NCBI RefSeq assembly: GCF_049999945.1 | Contig: NZ_JBLYUB010000014.1 | Location: 124,001 to 188,000, forward strand | Source: Planosporangium spinosum | GTDB lineage: Bacteria > Actinomycetota > Actinomycetes > Mycobacteriales > Micromonosporaceae | Length of the DNA: 64,000 nt | Reading direction: 5' to 3' | Shown: positions 16,339-26,089 of the stretch, one piece after another | Layout: every line of letters starts with the position of its first letter | How positions within the stretch are numbered: the first letter of the stretch is position 1 | Position numbers and translations under genes: made by a program | The notes under the pieces: generated by a model | Seen by the model: the letters and a program-made list of their open reading frames with translations, nothing else | Database searches by the model: none | Told to the model about the DNA's origin: nothing

Positions 16339-16872
16339 ATGGCTGCCGAGCAGGACGTGCGGGCATGGCTGCGGGGCCGAGGAGCCGAGCGGATCGACCA
16401 TCCGGGCGGCACCCTCTACGCCCATCTGTGTCGGGTGCACGACCGGCTGGACCGGCTGGGACTGGGCGCCGCCGTGCGGCTGGCCGGACTCACGCACGCG
16501 GCGTACGGCACCGACGGTTTCGACGTCGTGCTGCTCGACCGCGCCGACCGGGCGACACTGCGGGAGCTCATCGGCGAGCAGGCGGAGAACCTGGTGTATC
16601 GCTACGGAGCCTGCGATCGCGATCGGACCTGGCAGTGCCTGGCGGACACCCGCGAGGTCCGGGACCGCTTCACCGACCGGGTCGAGGTCCTGGAACCGGC
16701 ACAGCTGCAGCCCTTCGTCGATCTGAGCATCGTCAACGAACTCGACGTGGTCGAGCAGGACCGGGCCATCGCCGAGCGGCACGGGGACTACTTCCGCGCC
16801 CTGTTCACCGCGTGGGCTCCGGTCGCCTCGCCGCAGGTTACGCGCGAAGCTCGGCGCGTGCTGGCCTTCTAG
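16339..16872 (+). CDS. DUF6817/HD-like hypothetical protein (177 aa)
   Basis: Conserved-looking blocks are HPGGTLYAHLCRVHDRLDRLG, VRLAGLTHAAYGTDGF and LIGEQAENLVYRYGACDR, giving a helical HD-like protein with several His/Asp residues that could bind metal. It resembles the DUF6817 group, function unknown. The start ATG has a weak ribosome binding site. The stop codon TAG is part of a CTAG directly at the left side of the IS5 insertion; the C-terminus could therefore have been altered by the insertion. Confidence 0.65.
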   Translation: MAAEQDVRAWLRGRGAERIDHPGGTLYAHLCRVHDRLDRLGLGAAVRLAGLTHAAYGTDGFDVVLLDRADRATLRELIGEQAENLVYRYGACDRDRTWQCLADTREVRDRFTDRVEVLEPAQLQPFVDLSIVNELDVVEQDRAIAERHGDYFRALFTAWAPVASPQVTREARRVLAF

Positions 16873-16947
16873 GGCCCGTGTCGAAGTCGGCCGGGGTGTC
16901 TGCAGTGCGTTAACACGCCGAGTGCGTGTCGGAGATCGACGTGTGGC

Positions 16948-17002
16948 GAGGTCTCCGGTAGATGGTTCGTCAACCAAGACGGACCTGAACACCGGAGACC
17001 TC
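16948..17002 (+). promoter_or_regulatory. Perfect hairpin covering the transposase ribosome binding site
   Basis: GAGGTCTCCGGT (16948-16959) pairs fully with ACCGGAGACCTC (16991-17002), and the second arm contains the GGAG ribosome binding site and ends at the base before the GTG start. Transcripts reading in from outside would fold and hide the site. This is the known logic for limiting transposase in several IS elements; here it is inferred. Confidence 0.7.
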
Positions 17003-17895
17003 GTGGACACCCTAGCGGTGACGAGGCGGTTCGACCTGACCGATGAGCAGTGGGCGCGGCTGGAGCCGTTGCTGCCTGCGCCGAAGCGGCCGGGTCGTCC
17101 GTCGTTGTGGAGCAGACGGCAGTTGATCGACGGGATGCGGTGGCGGATCAGGGTCGGGGCGCCCTGGCGGGACGTGCCGATCTGTTACGGGTCCTGGTCG
17201 GCGGTGTATGCGTTGTTTCGCCGGTGGCAGCGGGATGGAACCTGGCAGCGGGTGGTGACGGCGTTGCAGGCGATCGCGGATGCGGGTGGGCGGATTGTGT
17301 GGGACGTGTCTGTGGATTCCACCAGCGTCCGGGCGCATCAGCACGCCGCTGGGGCGCGCAAAAAGGGGATCTGCAAACCGAACCGTCCGGCGGTGTCGTG
17401 GCCGAGCCGGTCGATCATGCGTTGGGTCGCTCGCGTGGCGGGCTGACCACGAAACTGCATTTGGGCTGTGAGCAGGGGCAGAAGCCGCTGGCTATGGTGA
17501 TCACCGCGGGGCGGCGTGGCGACAGCCCGCAGTTCATTGCGGTGCTCGCCGCCATCCGGGTACCCCGTCCGGGTGGCGGTAGGCCTCGCACCCGCCCCGA
17601 CCGGGTGCTGGCGGACAGGGCGTATACCTCGAAGGCCAACCGGGACTACCTGCGCGGCCGGGGCATCAAGGCGACCATCCCGAGCAAGGCCGACCAGGAT
17701 GCAAACCGACGCGCCAAGGGGTCCAAGGGCGGTCGGCCTCCGACTTTCGACCGGGAGGTCTACAAGCAGCGCCACGCCGTGGAGTGCGGCATCAATCGAC
17801 TCAAGCGCAACCGCGGCGTTGCCACCCGCTTCGACAAACTCGCGGTGCGCTACGAAGCTGTCGTGCACATCGCGGCGATCAACGAATGGCTGTGA
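17003..17895 (+). CDS. IS5-family transposase, made by -1 frameshift at C-AAA-AAG-GGG
   Basis: The first frame starts at GTG 17003 and runs to a stop at 17446; it encodes FDLTDEQWARLEPLLP, the helix-turn-helix part, and DVSVDSTSVRAHQHAAGARKKG with the first catalytic Asp. At the A5G4 run (17360-17368) a -1 shift joins frame two (QKGDLQTEPSGGVVAEP), which gives RVLADRAYTSKANRDYLRGRG with the second Asp and HAVECGINRLKRNRG with the catalytic Glu, ending INEWL at 17895. Both halves are intact and full length together (about 297 residues), so programmed frameshifting is more likely than decay. DDE cut-and-paste transposition is the family reaction. Confidence 0.88.
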
Positions 17896-17932
17896 ACAGC
17901 GCGCGCAAGGCGCCCGCGAACAGGGCTTGCGG

Positions 17933-18631
17933 TCACTCCCCGGCTGCGTCGAGGAGGATCTGCGCCAGTTCGCGCGGCTGGGAGAACATTGGCCAGTGGC
18001 CGGTGTTCATCTCGACCAGTCGCCAGTGCTTGCTGGTCAGCAGTTGGGCTACGTCGTCGCTGAGCTCGGCTCCGGCGAGCAGGCATTGGATGTACGTCGC
18101 CGGGAGTTCGCCAAGTGGGTGTGCCAGGATGGCGGGCTCGGTCAGTGTGGCGCCCGGGTGCGGCGTCGAGCCTTCCACGATCCGTGCGATCTGCCCGTCG
18201 GTGAGGCCATGGCCGTCGTAGTGGGCTGCGGACACGAGTGGCCAGAATCCTCCGTTCTCGGCGATCGATGCCTTGACCATCGCCCCGCCGTCCGGCCACG
18301 CCGAGATGAACGACTCGCCGTTGGCTGGAACGCTGGAATCGACGAAGACCACGTGGGCCAGCCGGTCACCGATCCGCTCCGCAGCCTGACCGACCGGGAT
18401 GCCCGAGTAGCTGTGGCCCACCAGGACAACGTCGCGCAGATCCTGGCCTTCGACCTCGTCAACAATGTCTTGGACGTGGGTCTGCTGCCCAGCCGGCACA
18501 CCCTGCTTTTCGGCAAGACCGGACAGCGTCAACGGGTGAGCACCGTGGCCAGCCGCGCGTAGAGACGGCACCACCTCGTCCCACGCCCACGCCCCGAGCC
18601 GTGCGCCTGCAACGAGTACGAAATTCGGCAT
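17933..18631 (-). CDS. Alpha/beta hydrolase
   Basis: ATG at 18631 gives MPNFVLVAGARLGAWAW, the typical start with oxyanion region; an upstream extension has no conserved sequence. The nucleophile elbow is VLVGHSYSG (Ser near residue 82), the acid may be Asp in FVDSSVPANG or a later one, and the base His is in MNTGHWPMFSQP near the end. At 232 residues it is a compact single-domain esterase/lipase-like enzyme of the type often found in aromatic or polyketide pathways. The substrate is unknown. Its 3' end abuts the IS5 element but appears complete. Confidence 0.88.
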   Translation of the reverse strand: MPNFVLVAGARLGAWAWDEVVPSLRAAGHGAHPLTLSGLAEKQGVPAGQQTHVQDIVDEVEGQDLRDVVLVGHSYSGIPVGQAAERIGDRLAHVVFVDSSVPANGESFISAWPDGGAMVKASIAENGGFWPLVSAAHYDGHGLTDGQIARIVEGSTPHPGATLTEPAILAHPLGELPATYIQCLLAGAELSDDVAQLLTSKHWRLVEMNTGHWPMFSQPRELAQILLDAAGE

Positions 18632-18959
18632 GCCTGCACCGTAACGGAGCAGGCATGCCAACCGCCGCCCCGAAATACTTCGATACGCGCCCTAGGCCCG
18701 GCGCGCCGGGCCGTTCGCGCGCCGGGCCGTTCGCGCGCCGGTGAACGTCCGGCCGCTCCAGCCCGGCGACCGCCGGCCGTTGTCTCCTGCGGTCGCCGGA
18801 ACCCGCTCGGGCCGGGGCCGCTGTCCACGATGTCGGCCGCGGGGATGGCACGCGACGCCGATCGGGTGCAGTATATGGACCTAGTCCGATGCGTAATCGG
18901 GCGGCTACGCCAAGCGAACCACATCGACCGTACTGCCGGCTTCCTCTCCGGGAGGGACG
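18632..18959. other. Divergent regulatory region before the ABC transporter operon
   Basis: This 328-bp stretch holds two near-identical 18-bp units (GCGCGCCGGGCCGTTC type, about 18710-18740) close to the hydrolase gene, and the operon promoter area further right, with GTATATGG and an inverted repeat at 18877-18887. No gene was recognised. Confidence 0.55.
18877..18887. promoter_or_regulatory. Inverted repeat GGAC-CTA-GTCC upstream of the ABC operon
   Basis: GGACCTAGTCC lies 73 bp before the solute-binding protein start. Its TGGAC-CTA-GTCC form is reminiscent of GntR/HutC-type operators (DasR-like sites are TGGTCTAGACCA), but spacing differs by one base. It could also be LacI- or GntR-type; no regulator gene is adjacent. 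Confidence 0.45.
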
Positions 18960-20408
18960 ATGCAACGACGCATCGCAGGGCACGGACGTAGCGCAGGGCA
19001 CGCGCGGGCCGTCGCCGCGCTCGCCGGGCTGGCGATCATTGCCACCACCACCGCCGGCTGCCTGGGCAGGAGCGCACCCTCCGGTGGCACCGTCCGCAAC
19101 GCCGACGCCAAGGAGTTCTCGCTGACGATCGGCGTCAACGCGATCGCCGGTGGCAAGAACGCCTCGCAGGCCGAGTGGCTCACCAACTGGGTCATCCCGA
19201 AGTTCGTCGAAGCGCAGAAGGCCAAGGGCGTCACCGCGCACGTCACGCTCCAGCCGTCCGGCGCGGGCGACGAGGACTACAAGAGCAAGATCGCGCTCGA
19301 CCTCAAGACCGGCAGTGGCGCCGACATCTACTCGCTCGACGGGATCTGGGTGGGTGAGTTCGCCGACGCCGGGTACATCAGGCCGATCGAGGACCTGGTC
19401 GGAAAGGCGCGGGCCGAGGACTGGGAGGGCTGGAGGCAGATCCCGGCCACGGTCCAGGGCAACCTGTCCTATCAGGGCAAACGCTACGGCATCCCGCTGG
19501 GCACCGACGGCCGGGTGATCTACTTCAACCGCGCGCTGTTCGCACAGGCCGGACTGCCGGCCGACTGGCAGCCGAAGAGCTGGGACGACATCCTCACCGC
19601 CGGGCAGACGATCAAGGCGAAGCTGCCCGGGGTCACCCCGATCCAGCTCAACGCCGGCACCGCCATGGGCGAGGCCACCAGCATGCAGGGCTTCCTGCCG
19701 CTGCTGGCCGGCGCCGGCCGGGAGATCTGGGCCGGCGGCAAGTGGCAGGGCAACAGCCCGGCGGTACGCGACGCCCTCGGCATGTACCAGAAGATCTACG
19801 GCGGCGGCCTCGGCGACCCGGTGCTCCAACAGGACGCCAAGGGGCGGGACAAGTCGTTCCAGGCGTTCGCCGCCGGGAAGATCGCCATTCTGTTCGAGGG
19901 CGACTACTTCTGGCGGGCCGTCGTCGACCCGGCCAAGGGCATCGCCAAGATGCCCGACCGGGACCGGGCCGTCGGGTACGCGATGATCCCGGCGAAGGCA
20001 CCCGGCGCGGGCATCCGCGGTCAGGACTTCGTGTCGATGTCCGGCGGCAGCGGGCACGTGCTCAACCCGGCCACGAAGTACCCGGTACAGGCGTGGGAAC
20101 TGCTGACGTTCCTCAACTCCAAGGAAGCCACGATCGCGTCGCTGGGCGGCTCGGTACGCGTCACCCAGCGCCAGGACGTCAACGACGAGGTCCTGCGCAG
20201 CGACCCGATGCTGTCGTTCGTCGCGCAGAAGGTACTGCCGGTGACCGCGTACCGGCCCGGGTTCGCCATGTACCCGCAGGTGTCGCAGTTGCTGCAGCAG
20301 GCCACGCTCGACGTGGCCACGGGCCGGCCGCCCGCGGAGGCGGCCGTGTCGTACGGCCACGGCCTCGAGAAGATCATGGGCGGGGCGGGCAAGGTTGCCA
20401 ACGGCTGA
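18960..20408 (+). CDS. ABC transporter extracellular solute-binding lipoprotein
   Basis: The start follows GGGAGGGACG. A lipoprotein signal peptide ends at TTAGC-L (Cys near residue 37). The mature part is a family 1 carbohydrate-type binding protein: ADIYSLDGIWVGEFADAGYIRPIEDL, the GTDGRVIYFNRALFAQAGL hinge and FAAGKIAILFEGDYFW. It delivers a substrate to the two permeases encoded directly downstream. The family covers sugars, glycerol-3-phosphate and glycerophosphodiesters. The PHP phosphoesterase at the end of the operon favours a phosphorylated substrate, by inference. Confidence 0.93.
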   Translation: MQRRIAGHGRSAGHARAVAALAGLAIIATTTAGCLGRSAPSGGTVRNADAKEFSLTIGVNAIAGGKNASQAEWLTNWVIPKFVEAQKAKGVTAHVTLQPSGAGDEDYKSKIALDLKTGSGADIYSLDGIWVGEFADAGYIRPIEDLVGKARAEDWEGWRQIPATVQGNLSYQGKRYGIPLGTDGRVIYFNRALFAQAGLPADWQPKSWDDILTAGQTIKAKLPGVTPIQLNAGTAMGEATSMQGFLPLLAGAGREIWAGGKWQGNSPAVRDALGMYQKIYGGGLGDPVLQQDAKGRDKSFQAFAAGKIAILFEGDYFWRAVVDPAKGIAKMPDRDRAVGYAMIPAKAPGAGIRGQDFVSMSGGSGHVLNPATKYPVQAWELLTFLNSKEATIASLGGSVRVTQRQDVNDEVLRSDPMLSFVAQKVLPVTAYRPGFAMYPQVSQLLQQATLDVATGRPPAEAAVSYGHGLEKIMGGAGKVANG

Positions 20409-21411
20409 CGAGGCGAAGACGGCAGTGCCGGTGACGGCAGCGCCGGACACGGCGGCGCTGGACACGGCAGCGCCGGTGACGGCGGCGGGGACCGTGCCGC
20501 CGGTCGCCGCGCCGGCCGTGGACCCGGGCCCGGCGGGCGGCGACGCGGTGGGGCTCGGGCGGTGGCGCGCGGTCGGGTTCGTCGCGCCGGCGCTCGCGCT
20601 GATCGGCGTCTTCCTGGTCTTCCCCGCGTTGTGGACGCTCTACATCGGCGTGACCGACTACCGGCTGACCGGCGTGGCGGCCCGGGTACCGCGGGCCGTC
20701 GGGCTGGACAACTACCGGCGGGCGCTGACCGACCCGTCGTTCTACCGGTCGATGTGGCTGACCCTGGTCTTCGTCCTGGGCTCGGCGGTGCTCGGCCAGA
20801 ACGTGCTGGGCTTCGCCCTCGCGTACGCGCTGCGCACGGCCCGCCGCGCGGTGCGCCGTACGGTCGAGGCGCTCGTCCTGCTCGCCTGGATCCTGCCCAG
20901 TTCGGTCGTGGCGTTCCTGTGGATCGCGATGCTCGACCGCGACGCCGGTACCCTCAACGTCACCCTCGGGCGGGTGCCCGGCACCGCCTGGCTCGTGGCG
21001 TACCCGATGGTCGCGATCGTGCTCTTCAACGTCTGGCGGGGCACCGCGTTCTCGATGATGCTCTACGGGGCGGCACTGTCGGGGGTGCCGCCGTCGCAGT
21101 TGGAGACCGCCCGCCTGGCCGGGGCGTCGACTCCGCAGACGCTGCGCGACGTGATCGGGCCGAACATCCGCCGGTACGCGCTGACCAACACGCTGCTGAT
21201 CACGCTCTGGACGTTCAACGACTTCACGCCGTTCCTGCTGACGGCGGGCGGGCCGAACCACCGGTCGGAGGTGGTCGCCGCCTACATCTACAACACCGCG
21301 ATCGTCGGCGGCGAGATGGGCTACTCGGGGGCGATCTCGCTGCTGGTGCTGCTGATCAACCTGCTGCTGGCGCTGGTGTACCTGCGGGCGGCCCGGGTGC
21401 GGCCGGCATGA
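20395..21411 (+). CDS. ABC transporter permease, MalF/UgpA type
   Basis: Six transmembrane segments follow a long Ala/Thr/Pro-rich N-terminus (about 55 residues) with VTAAPDTAALDTAAP repeats. The EAA loop is present as GVPPSQLETARLAGASTPQTLRDVIGP near residue 230, where the ATPase docks. The TTG at 20395 overlaps the upstream stop and has GGGCAAGG before it; GTG codons at 20425 and 20431 are possible alternatives, and the low-complexity start makes the choice uncertain. Its stop overlaps the next permease (ATGA). Confidence 0.9.
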   Translation: MPTADEAKTAVPVTAAPDTAALDTAAPVTAAGTVPPVAAPAVDPGPAGGDAVGLGRWRAVGFVAPALALIGVFLVFPALWTLYIGVTDYRLTGVAARVPRAVGLDNYRRALTDPSFYRSMWLTLVFVLGSAVLGQNVLGFALAYALRTARRAVRRTVEALVLLAWILPSSVVAFLWIAMLDRDAGTLNVTLGRVPGTAWLVAYPMVAIVLFNVWRGTAFSMMLYGAALSGVPPSQLETARLAGASTPQTLRDVIGPNIRRYALTNTLLITLWTFNDFTPFLLTAGGPNHRSEVVAAYIYNTAIVGGEMGYSGAISLLVLLINLLLALVYLRAARVRPA

Positions 21412-22235
21412 GCGCGATGAGAACCGTCGTGTCGCGGATCCTGACCTACGTCGCGATCGGCGTGGGCACGGCGTTCTTCGCGCTGCCGCTGCTGTGGCTG
21501 CTGTCGGCGCCGTTCGACGCCGCCCCGACGTACGCGGTGCGGCCGCCGCGCACGGTCACCCTGGGCAACTTCGCCGAGATCGGCCGCAACCCGTACGCGG
21601 TCAGCTCGCTGGTCAACTCCGTCCTGCTGGCCGTGGGCACGATGGTGGTCGTGGTGGTGGCGGCGGCGCTGGCGGCGTACGCGCTGTCCCGGGTGCCGAT
21701 CCCCGGTCGGGACGCCCTGCTGTACGCGCTGCTGCTGCTGTCGAGCGTCATCACGGGTACCGCCGCGATGGTGCCGATCTTCCTGCTGATCTTCCAGTTG
21801 AACCTGATCGACTCGCGGGCCGGTGTCGTCCTGGTGCTCTCCGGCGGTCTGCTGCCCGCGGCGATTTTCCTGCTGAAGGACTTCATCGACACGATCCCGC
21901 GCTCGTACGAGGAGTCCGCGCGGGTGTTCGGTGCCTCGCCGTTGCAGATCCTGCGGCAGGTCGTGGTGCCGGTGGCCCGGCCCGGCATCGCCACCATGGC
22001 GGTCTGGACGGTCGTCCAGGTCTGGGGCAGCTTCCTGACCCCGTTCATCCTGCTGCGCGACCCCGGCAAGCAGCCGGCCGCCGTGGTCGTACGCACCCTG
22101 TACACCGAGGGTGGCTCACCCGACCTCGCGCTGATCGCCACGTTCTCGTTGCTGTACTCGATACCGGTGGTGGTCATGTACCTGTTCGCGTGGAGCCGGT
22201 ACGGCTTCCGCTTCCACGGCGGGATCAAGAGCTGA
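21408..22235 (+). CDS. ABC transporter permease, MalG/UgpE type
   Basis: The 275-residue protein has six membrane segments and the EAA loop SYEESARVFGASPLQILRQV near residue 165. ATG overlaps the upstream permease stop by ATGA, so the two are translated as a pair. It forms the heterodimeric channel with the preceding permease. The C-terminus ends RYGFRFHGGIKS, the usual MalG-like tail. Confidence 0.93.
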   Translation: MSAMRTVVSRILTYVAIGVGTAFFALPLLWLLSAPFDAAPTYAVRPPRTVTLGNFAEIGRNPYAVSSLVNSVLLAVGTMVVVVVAAALAAYALSRVPIPGRDALLYALLLLSSVITGTAAMVPIFLLIFQLNLIDSRAGVVLVLSGGLLPAAIFLLKDFIDTIPRSYEESARVFGASPLQILRQVVVPVARPGIATMAVWTVVQVWGSFLTPFILLRDPGKQPAAVVVRTLYTEGGSPDLALIATFSLLYSIPVVVMYLFAWSRYGFRFHGGIKS

Positions 22236-22252
22236 GATGGTGGGGGTCTGAG

Positions 22253-23421
<1,169 letters not shown>

Positions 23422-23425
<4 letters not shown>

Positions 23426-24666
23426 GGACGATCCACAGTGGTACGTGGTGGCCGGACGACCGGGCGGAGGCGCGGTACCGGTACCTGCCGGTCGACGTGC
23501 CGGCGGGCGCGCGGCGGCTGACGGTGACCCTGACGTACGACACCGGCGCGGGCGTACTCGACCTCGGCTGCCTGGACCCGGACGGCCGGTTCCGTGGCTG
23601 GTCGGGCGGGGCGCGGTCGGAGTTCACCATCACCGGGCCCTGGGCGACCCCGGGCTACCTGCGCGGCCCGGTGAGCCCCGGCTCCTGGCGGGTGATCCTC
23701 GGACTGCACCGGGTACCGCCGGAGGGGCTGCCGTGGACGGTACGGGCCGAGCCGGCGCTGTCGGTGCCGGACCCGCCGCACCCGGTCCCGGCCGTACCGG
23801 CCGACGGGCCGGCCGACGGCCCCGGGGCGGGCCGATCACCAGCCCGGCCACCGGCGCGCGACCTGCCCGCCCTGCCGGGCCTGCGCTGGCTCGCCGGTGA
23901 CCTGCACGCGCACACCGTGCACTCGGACGGCGTGCTGACCGTCACCGAACTGGCGGTACTCGCGGCCGGCAGCGGCCTGGACTTCCTCGCGGTCACCGAC
24001 CACAACACCGTCTCCCACCACGACGAGCTGCCCGCCGCCGCCGCGGCCACCGGGCTGGTCCTGGTACCCGGCCAGGAGCTGACCACCGACCGGGGGCACG
24101 CGAACGCCTACGGCGACATCGGCTGGGTCGACTTCCGCCGGCCGGCCGACGCCTGGGTGTCGACCGTGGACGAACGGGGCGGGCTGCTGTCGGTCAACCA
24201 CCCGCTCGGCGCCGACTTCGCCTGGCTGCACCGGCTGGACACCCGCCCGCCGCTGGCCGAGGTGTGGCACTCCGGCTGGTGGGACCGCACCTGGGGGGCG
24301 CCGCTGGCCTGGCTGCTCGCCTGGGGTACCGACACCGTCCCGGTCGGCGGTTCGGACTTCCACGCGCCCCGGCCGGGGGAGCTGCCGGGCCGCCCGACGA
24401 CCTGGGTGGCGTGCGCCGACCGTACCGTCGACGGGGTGCTCGCCGGGCTCGCCGCCGGACGGGTCGCGGTCACCGCGTCACCGACCGGCCCGGTCCTGGT
24501 CCGCGTCGGCGACGAGCTGGTCGCGGTCGACGCCGACGGTACGCTGCTGGTCGACTTCACCGGCCGCCGTCGGCCGGTACGCGGAGCGCGGGTGGTGTTC
24601 CCGGCCGCGGCCGGGCCGTACTGGCTGGAGGACCACCGGGCGCAGGTGCTCGCCATCTGTTCGTGA
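23422..24666 (+). CDS. PHP-domain metallophosphoesterase, CehA/McbA family
   Basis: The ATG overlaps the ATPase stop. An N-terminal beta-sandwich (1-130) precedes a Pro/Ala linker and a PHP domain (from about 155): GDLHAHTVHSDG, FLAVTDHNTVSHHDEL, GQELTTDRGHANAYG, SVNHPLG and PVGGSDFHAP carry the metal-binding His and Asp residues. The family hydrolyses phosphodiesters or, in CehA and McbA, carbamates or amides. No signal peptide is seen, so it acts inside the cell on imported substrate. Together with the transporter it resembles, in logic, the ugp operon with its phosphodiesterase UgpQ. Substrate remains unproven. Confidence 0.88.
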
Positions 24667-24667
24667 C

Positions 24668-24707
24668 CGTGACGAGTTCGTGGGGCATGACACCCGTACT
24701 CGTCACG
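24668..24707. terminator. Bidirectional hairpin between convergent genes
   Basis: CGTGACGAGT (24668-24677) and ACTCGTCACG (24698-24707) are perfect 10-base arms, with a smaller GTGGGG/CACCC pairing in the loop. It lies 2 bp after the PHP gene stop and overlaps the stop of the convergent flavoprotein gene. Confidence 0.65.
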
Positions 24708-25911
24708 ATCGTGGCGCGGATTCCCGGGTCATGGCGGCGAGCGCCGCGCGTACCGGCAACCGGTTGATCACGGACGCGAAGCTGGTGTCGCCGCGGCAGA
24801 ACCGGGCGAACCATCGCCAGCCCGGCGGCGTGGCGAGCGCCAGGTGGAACGCCCCCGGGTGCCGGGTGAACGCCGCGAGCAGCCGGCGACCGGCGCGCAT
24901 CTCCGATACCAGGGTCCGTTCGATCTCGGCCGCGTACCCGCGCAGGGCTTCCTCGGTGTCGGTCTCGGTGTCGCCGAGCGCGGCGCGGGCGGCCACCGAC
25001 CCGGCCGCCGTACCGGAGCGCAGCGCGTAGCTGATCCCCTCGCGGGTCCACGGCTCCAGCAGGCCCGCCGCGTCACCGGCGACGATCACGCGGCCGCGGC
25101 GCAGCGGCGAGTCGTCGGTCCGGCACCGGGTGAGGTGGCCCGAGTCGTGGATCGGCTCGATGCCGGCCAGGCCCAGCCGGTCGACGAAGTCCCGGAGGTA
25201 CGCCCGGGTCCGCTCGCCGTGACCGCGCGCGGCGATGACCCCGACAGTCAGCCGGTGGTCCTTGGGGAACACCCACGCGTACGAACCGGGCAGCGGCCCC
25301 CAGTCGATCAGCACCCGGCCCCGCCACCGGTCGTGTACCGGGTCGGGCACCGGCAGCTCCAGCTCCAGACCGAGATCCACCTGTCCGAACCGGACACCCA
25401 CGTGCCGGGCGGTCACCCCGGACGAGCCGTCGGCGCCGACCACGACCCGCGCCGCCACGCTGCCGCCGTCGGCGAGCCGGACGTACGCGTGTCCGTCCGC
25501 CTGGTCGATGCCGCGCACCCGGGTCCGCTCCCGCACGACCGCGCCCGCCGCGACGGCGCTCTCCCGCAGCGCGTCGTCGAACTCGTCGCGGCGCACCATG
25601 CCCAGCAGTGGTGCCGGGTCGCGCCGGGTGAAGCCCCGGCGGCCGTTGTGGGTGAAGGTCGCGGCGCGTACCCGGTCACGCCGGGCCAGTACCGCCGGCG
25701 CGTCCGGCTCCAGGGACGTGACCACGTCGAGGGAGGCGCCGACCAGGCCGCCGCCGCAGGTCTTGTACCGGGGGTGCGCGGCGCGCTCGACCACCACGGT
25801 CCGGGCACCGGCACGTGCCGCCGTGTACGCCGCCGCGAGCCCCGCCGGCCCGGCGCCGACGACGGCCACATCCCACACCACCGACGCGTCCCGCGCCACC
25901 GACGCCGACAT
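24703..25911 (-). CDS. Geranylgeranyl-reductase-family FAD-dependent oxidoreductase
   Basis: The 402-residue protein has the FAD-binding DVAVVGAGPAGLAAAYTAARAG (about 13-34), then VVERAAHPRYKTCGGGLVGAS, where the Cys of KTCGGG is characteristic of this family. VVGADGSSGVTARH and IVAGDAAGLLEPWTREGISYAL (second FAD motif) follow. The family reduces isoprenoid chains (menaquinone, archaeal lipids, carotenoid-like) or halogenates, using FAD. The start ATG has no strong ribosome binding site. It is monocistronic, and there is no isoprenoid gene nearby to fix its role. Confidence 0.9.
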   Translation of the reverse strand: MSASVARDASVVWDVAVVGAGPAGLAAAYTAARAGARTVVVERAAHPRYKTCGGGLVGASLDVVTSLEPDAPAVLARRDRVRAATFTHNGRRGFTRRDPAPLLGMVRRDEFDDALRESAVAAGAVVRERTRVRGIDQADGHAYVRLADGGSVAARVVVGADGSSGVTARHVGVRFGQVDLGLELELPVPDPVHDRWRGRVLIDWGPLPGSYAWVFPKDHRLTVGVIAARGHGERTRAYLRDFVDRLGLAGIEPIHDSGHLTRCRTDDSPLRRGRVIVAGDAAGLLEPWTREGISYALRSGTAAGSVAARAALGDTETDTEEALRGYAAEIERTLVSEMRAGRRLLAAFTRHPGAFHLALATPPGWRWFARFCRGDTSFASVINRLPVRAALAAMTRESAPRS

Positions 25912-26089
25912 GGCCGGCAGCTTATCCCAGCCGGTCGGGTGACCCTCCCGGCCGGCCCGTCGCCGCCCGCGCCGGGATCGCACCATCCGGACCCGTTGCC
26001 GCCGGCCAGCGCCGGTACGTGGGACGCGTCACGCCGTGTTCAGCCGCTCCGCGTGTTTAGCGGATCCGCGCGGGCGGTACGTGGCATCC

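Larger units (their letters stand above)
16873..17924 (+). mobile_element. IS5-family (IS427-like) insertion sequence
   Basis: The element carries one transposase gene in two frames. The left end probably begins near GGCCCGTGTCGAAG just after a CTAG; the right end probably lies near CGAACAGGGC. These match as inverted ends only imperfectly (GCCCGTGTCG against GCCCTGTTCG), so the boundaries are approximate and no target duplication is confirmed. A 12-bp perfect inverted repeat precedes the start codon. Confidence 0.75.

Noticed and set aside
17446..17895. Transposase as a pseudogene broken by a frameshift
   Set aside because: Both halves are full length, join at a slippery A5G4 run, and this layout is usual for the IS5/IS427 type; programmed frameshifting is the better reading.
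18877..18887. A true DasR site
   Set aside because: The central spacing is one base off the TGGTCTAGACCA consensus; kept only as a generic inverted repeat.
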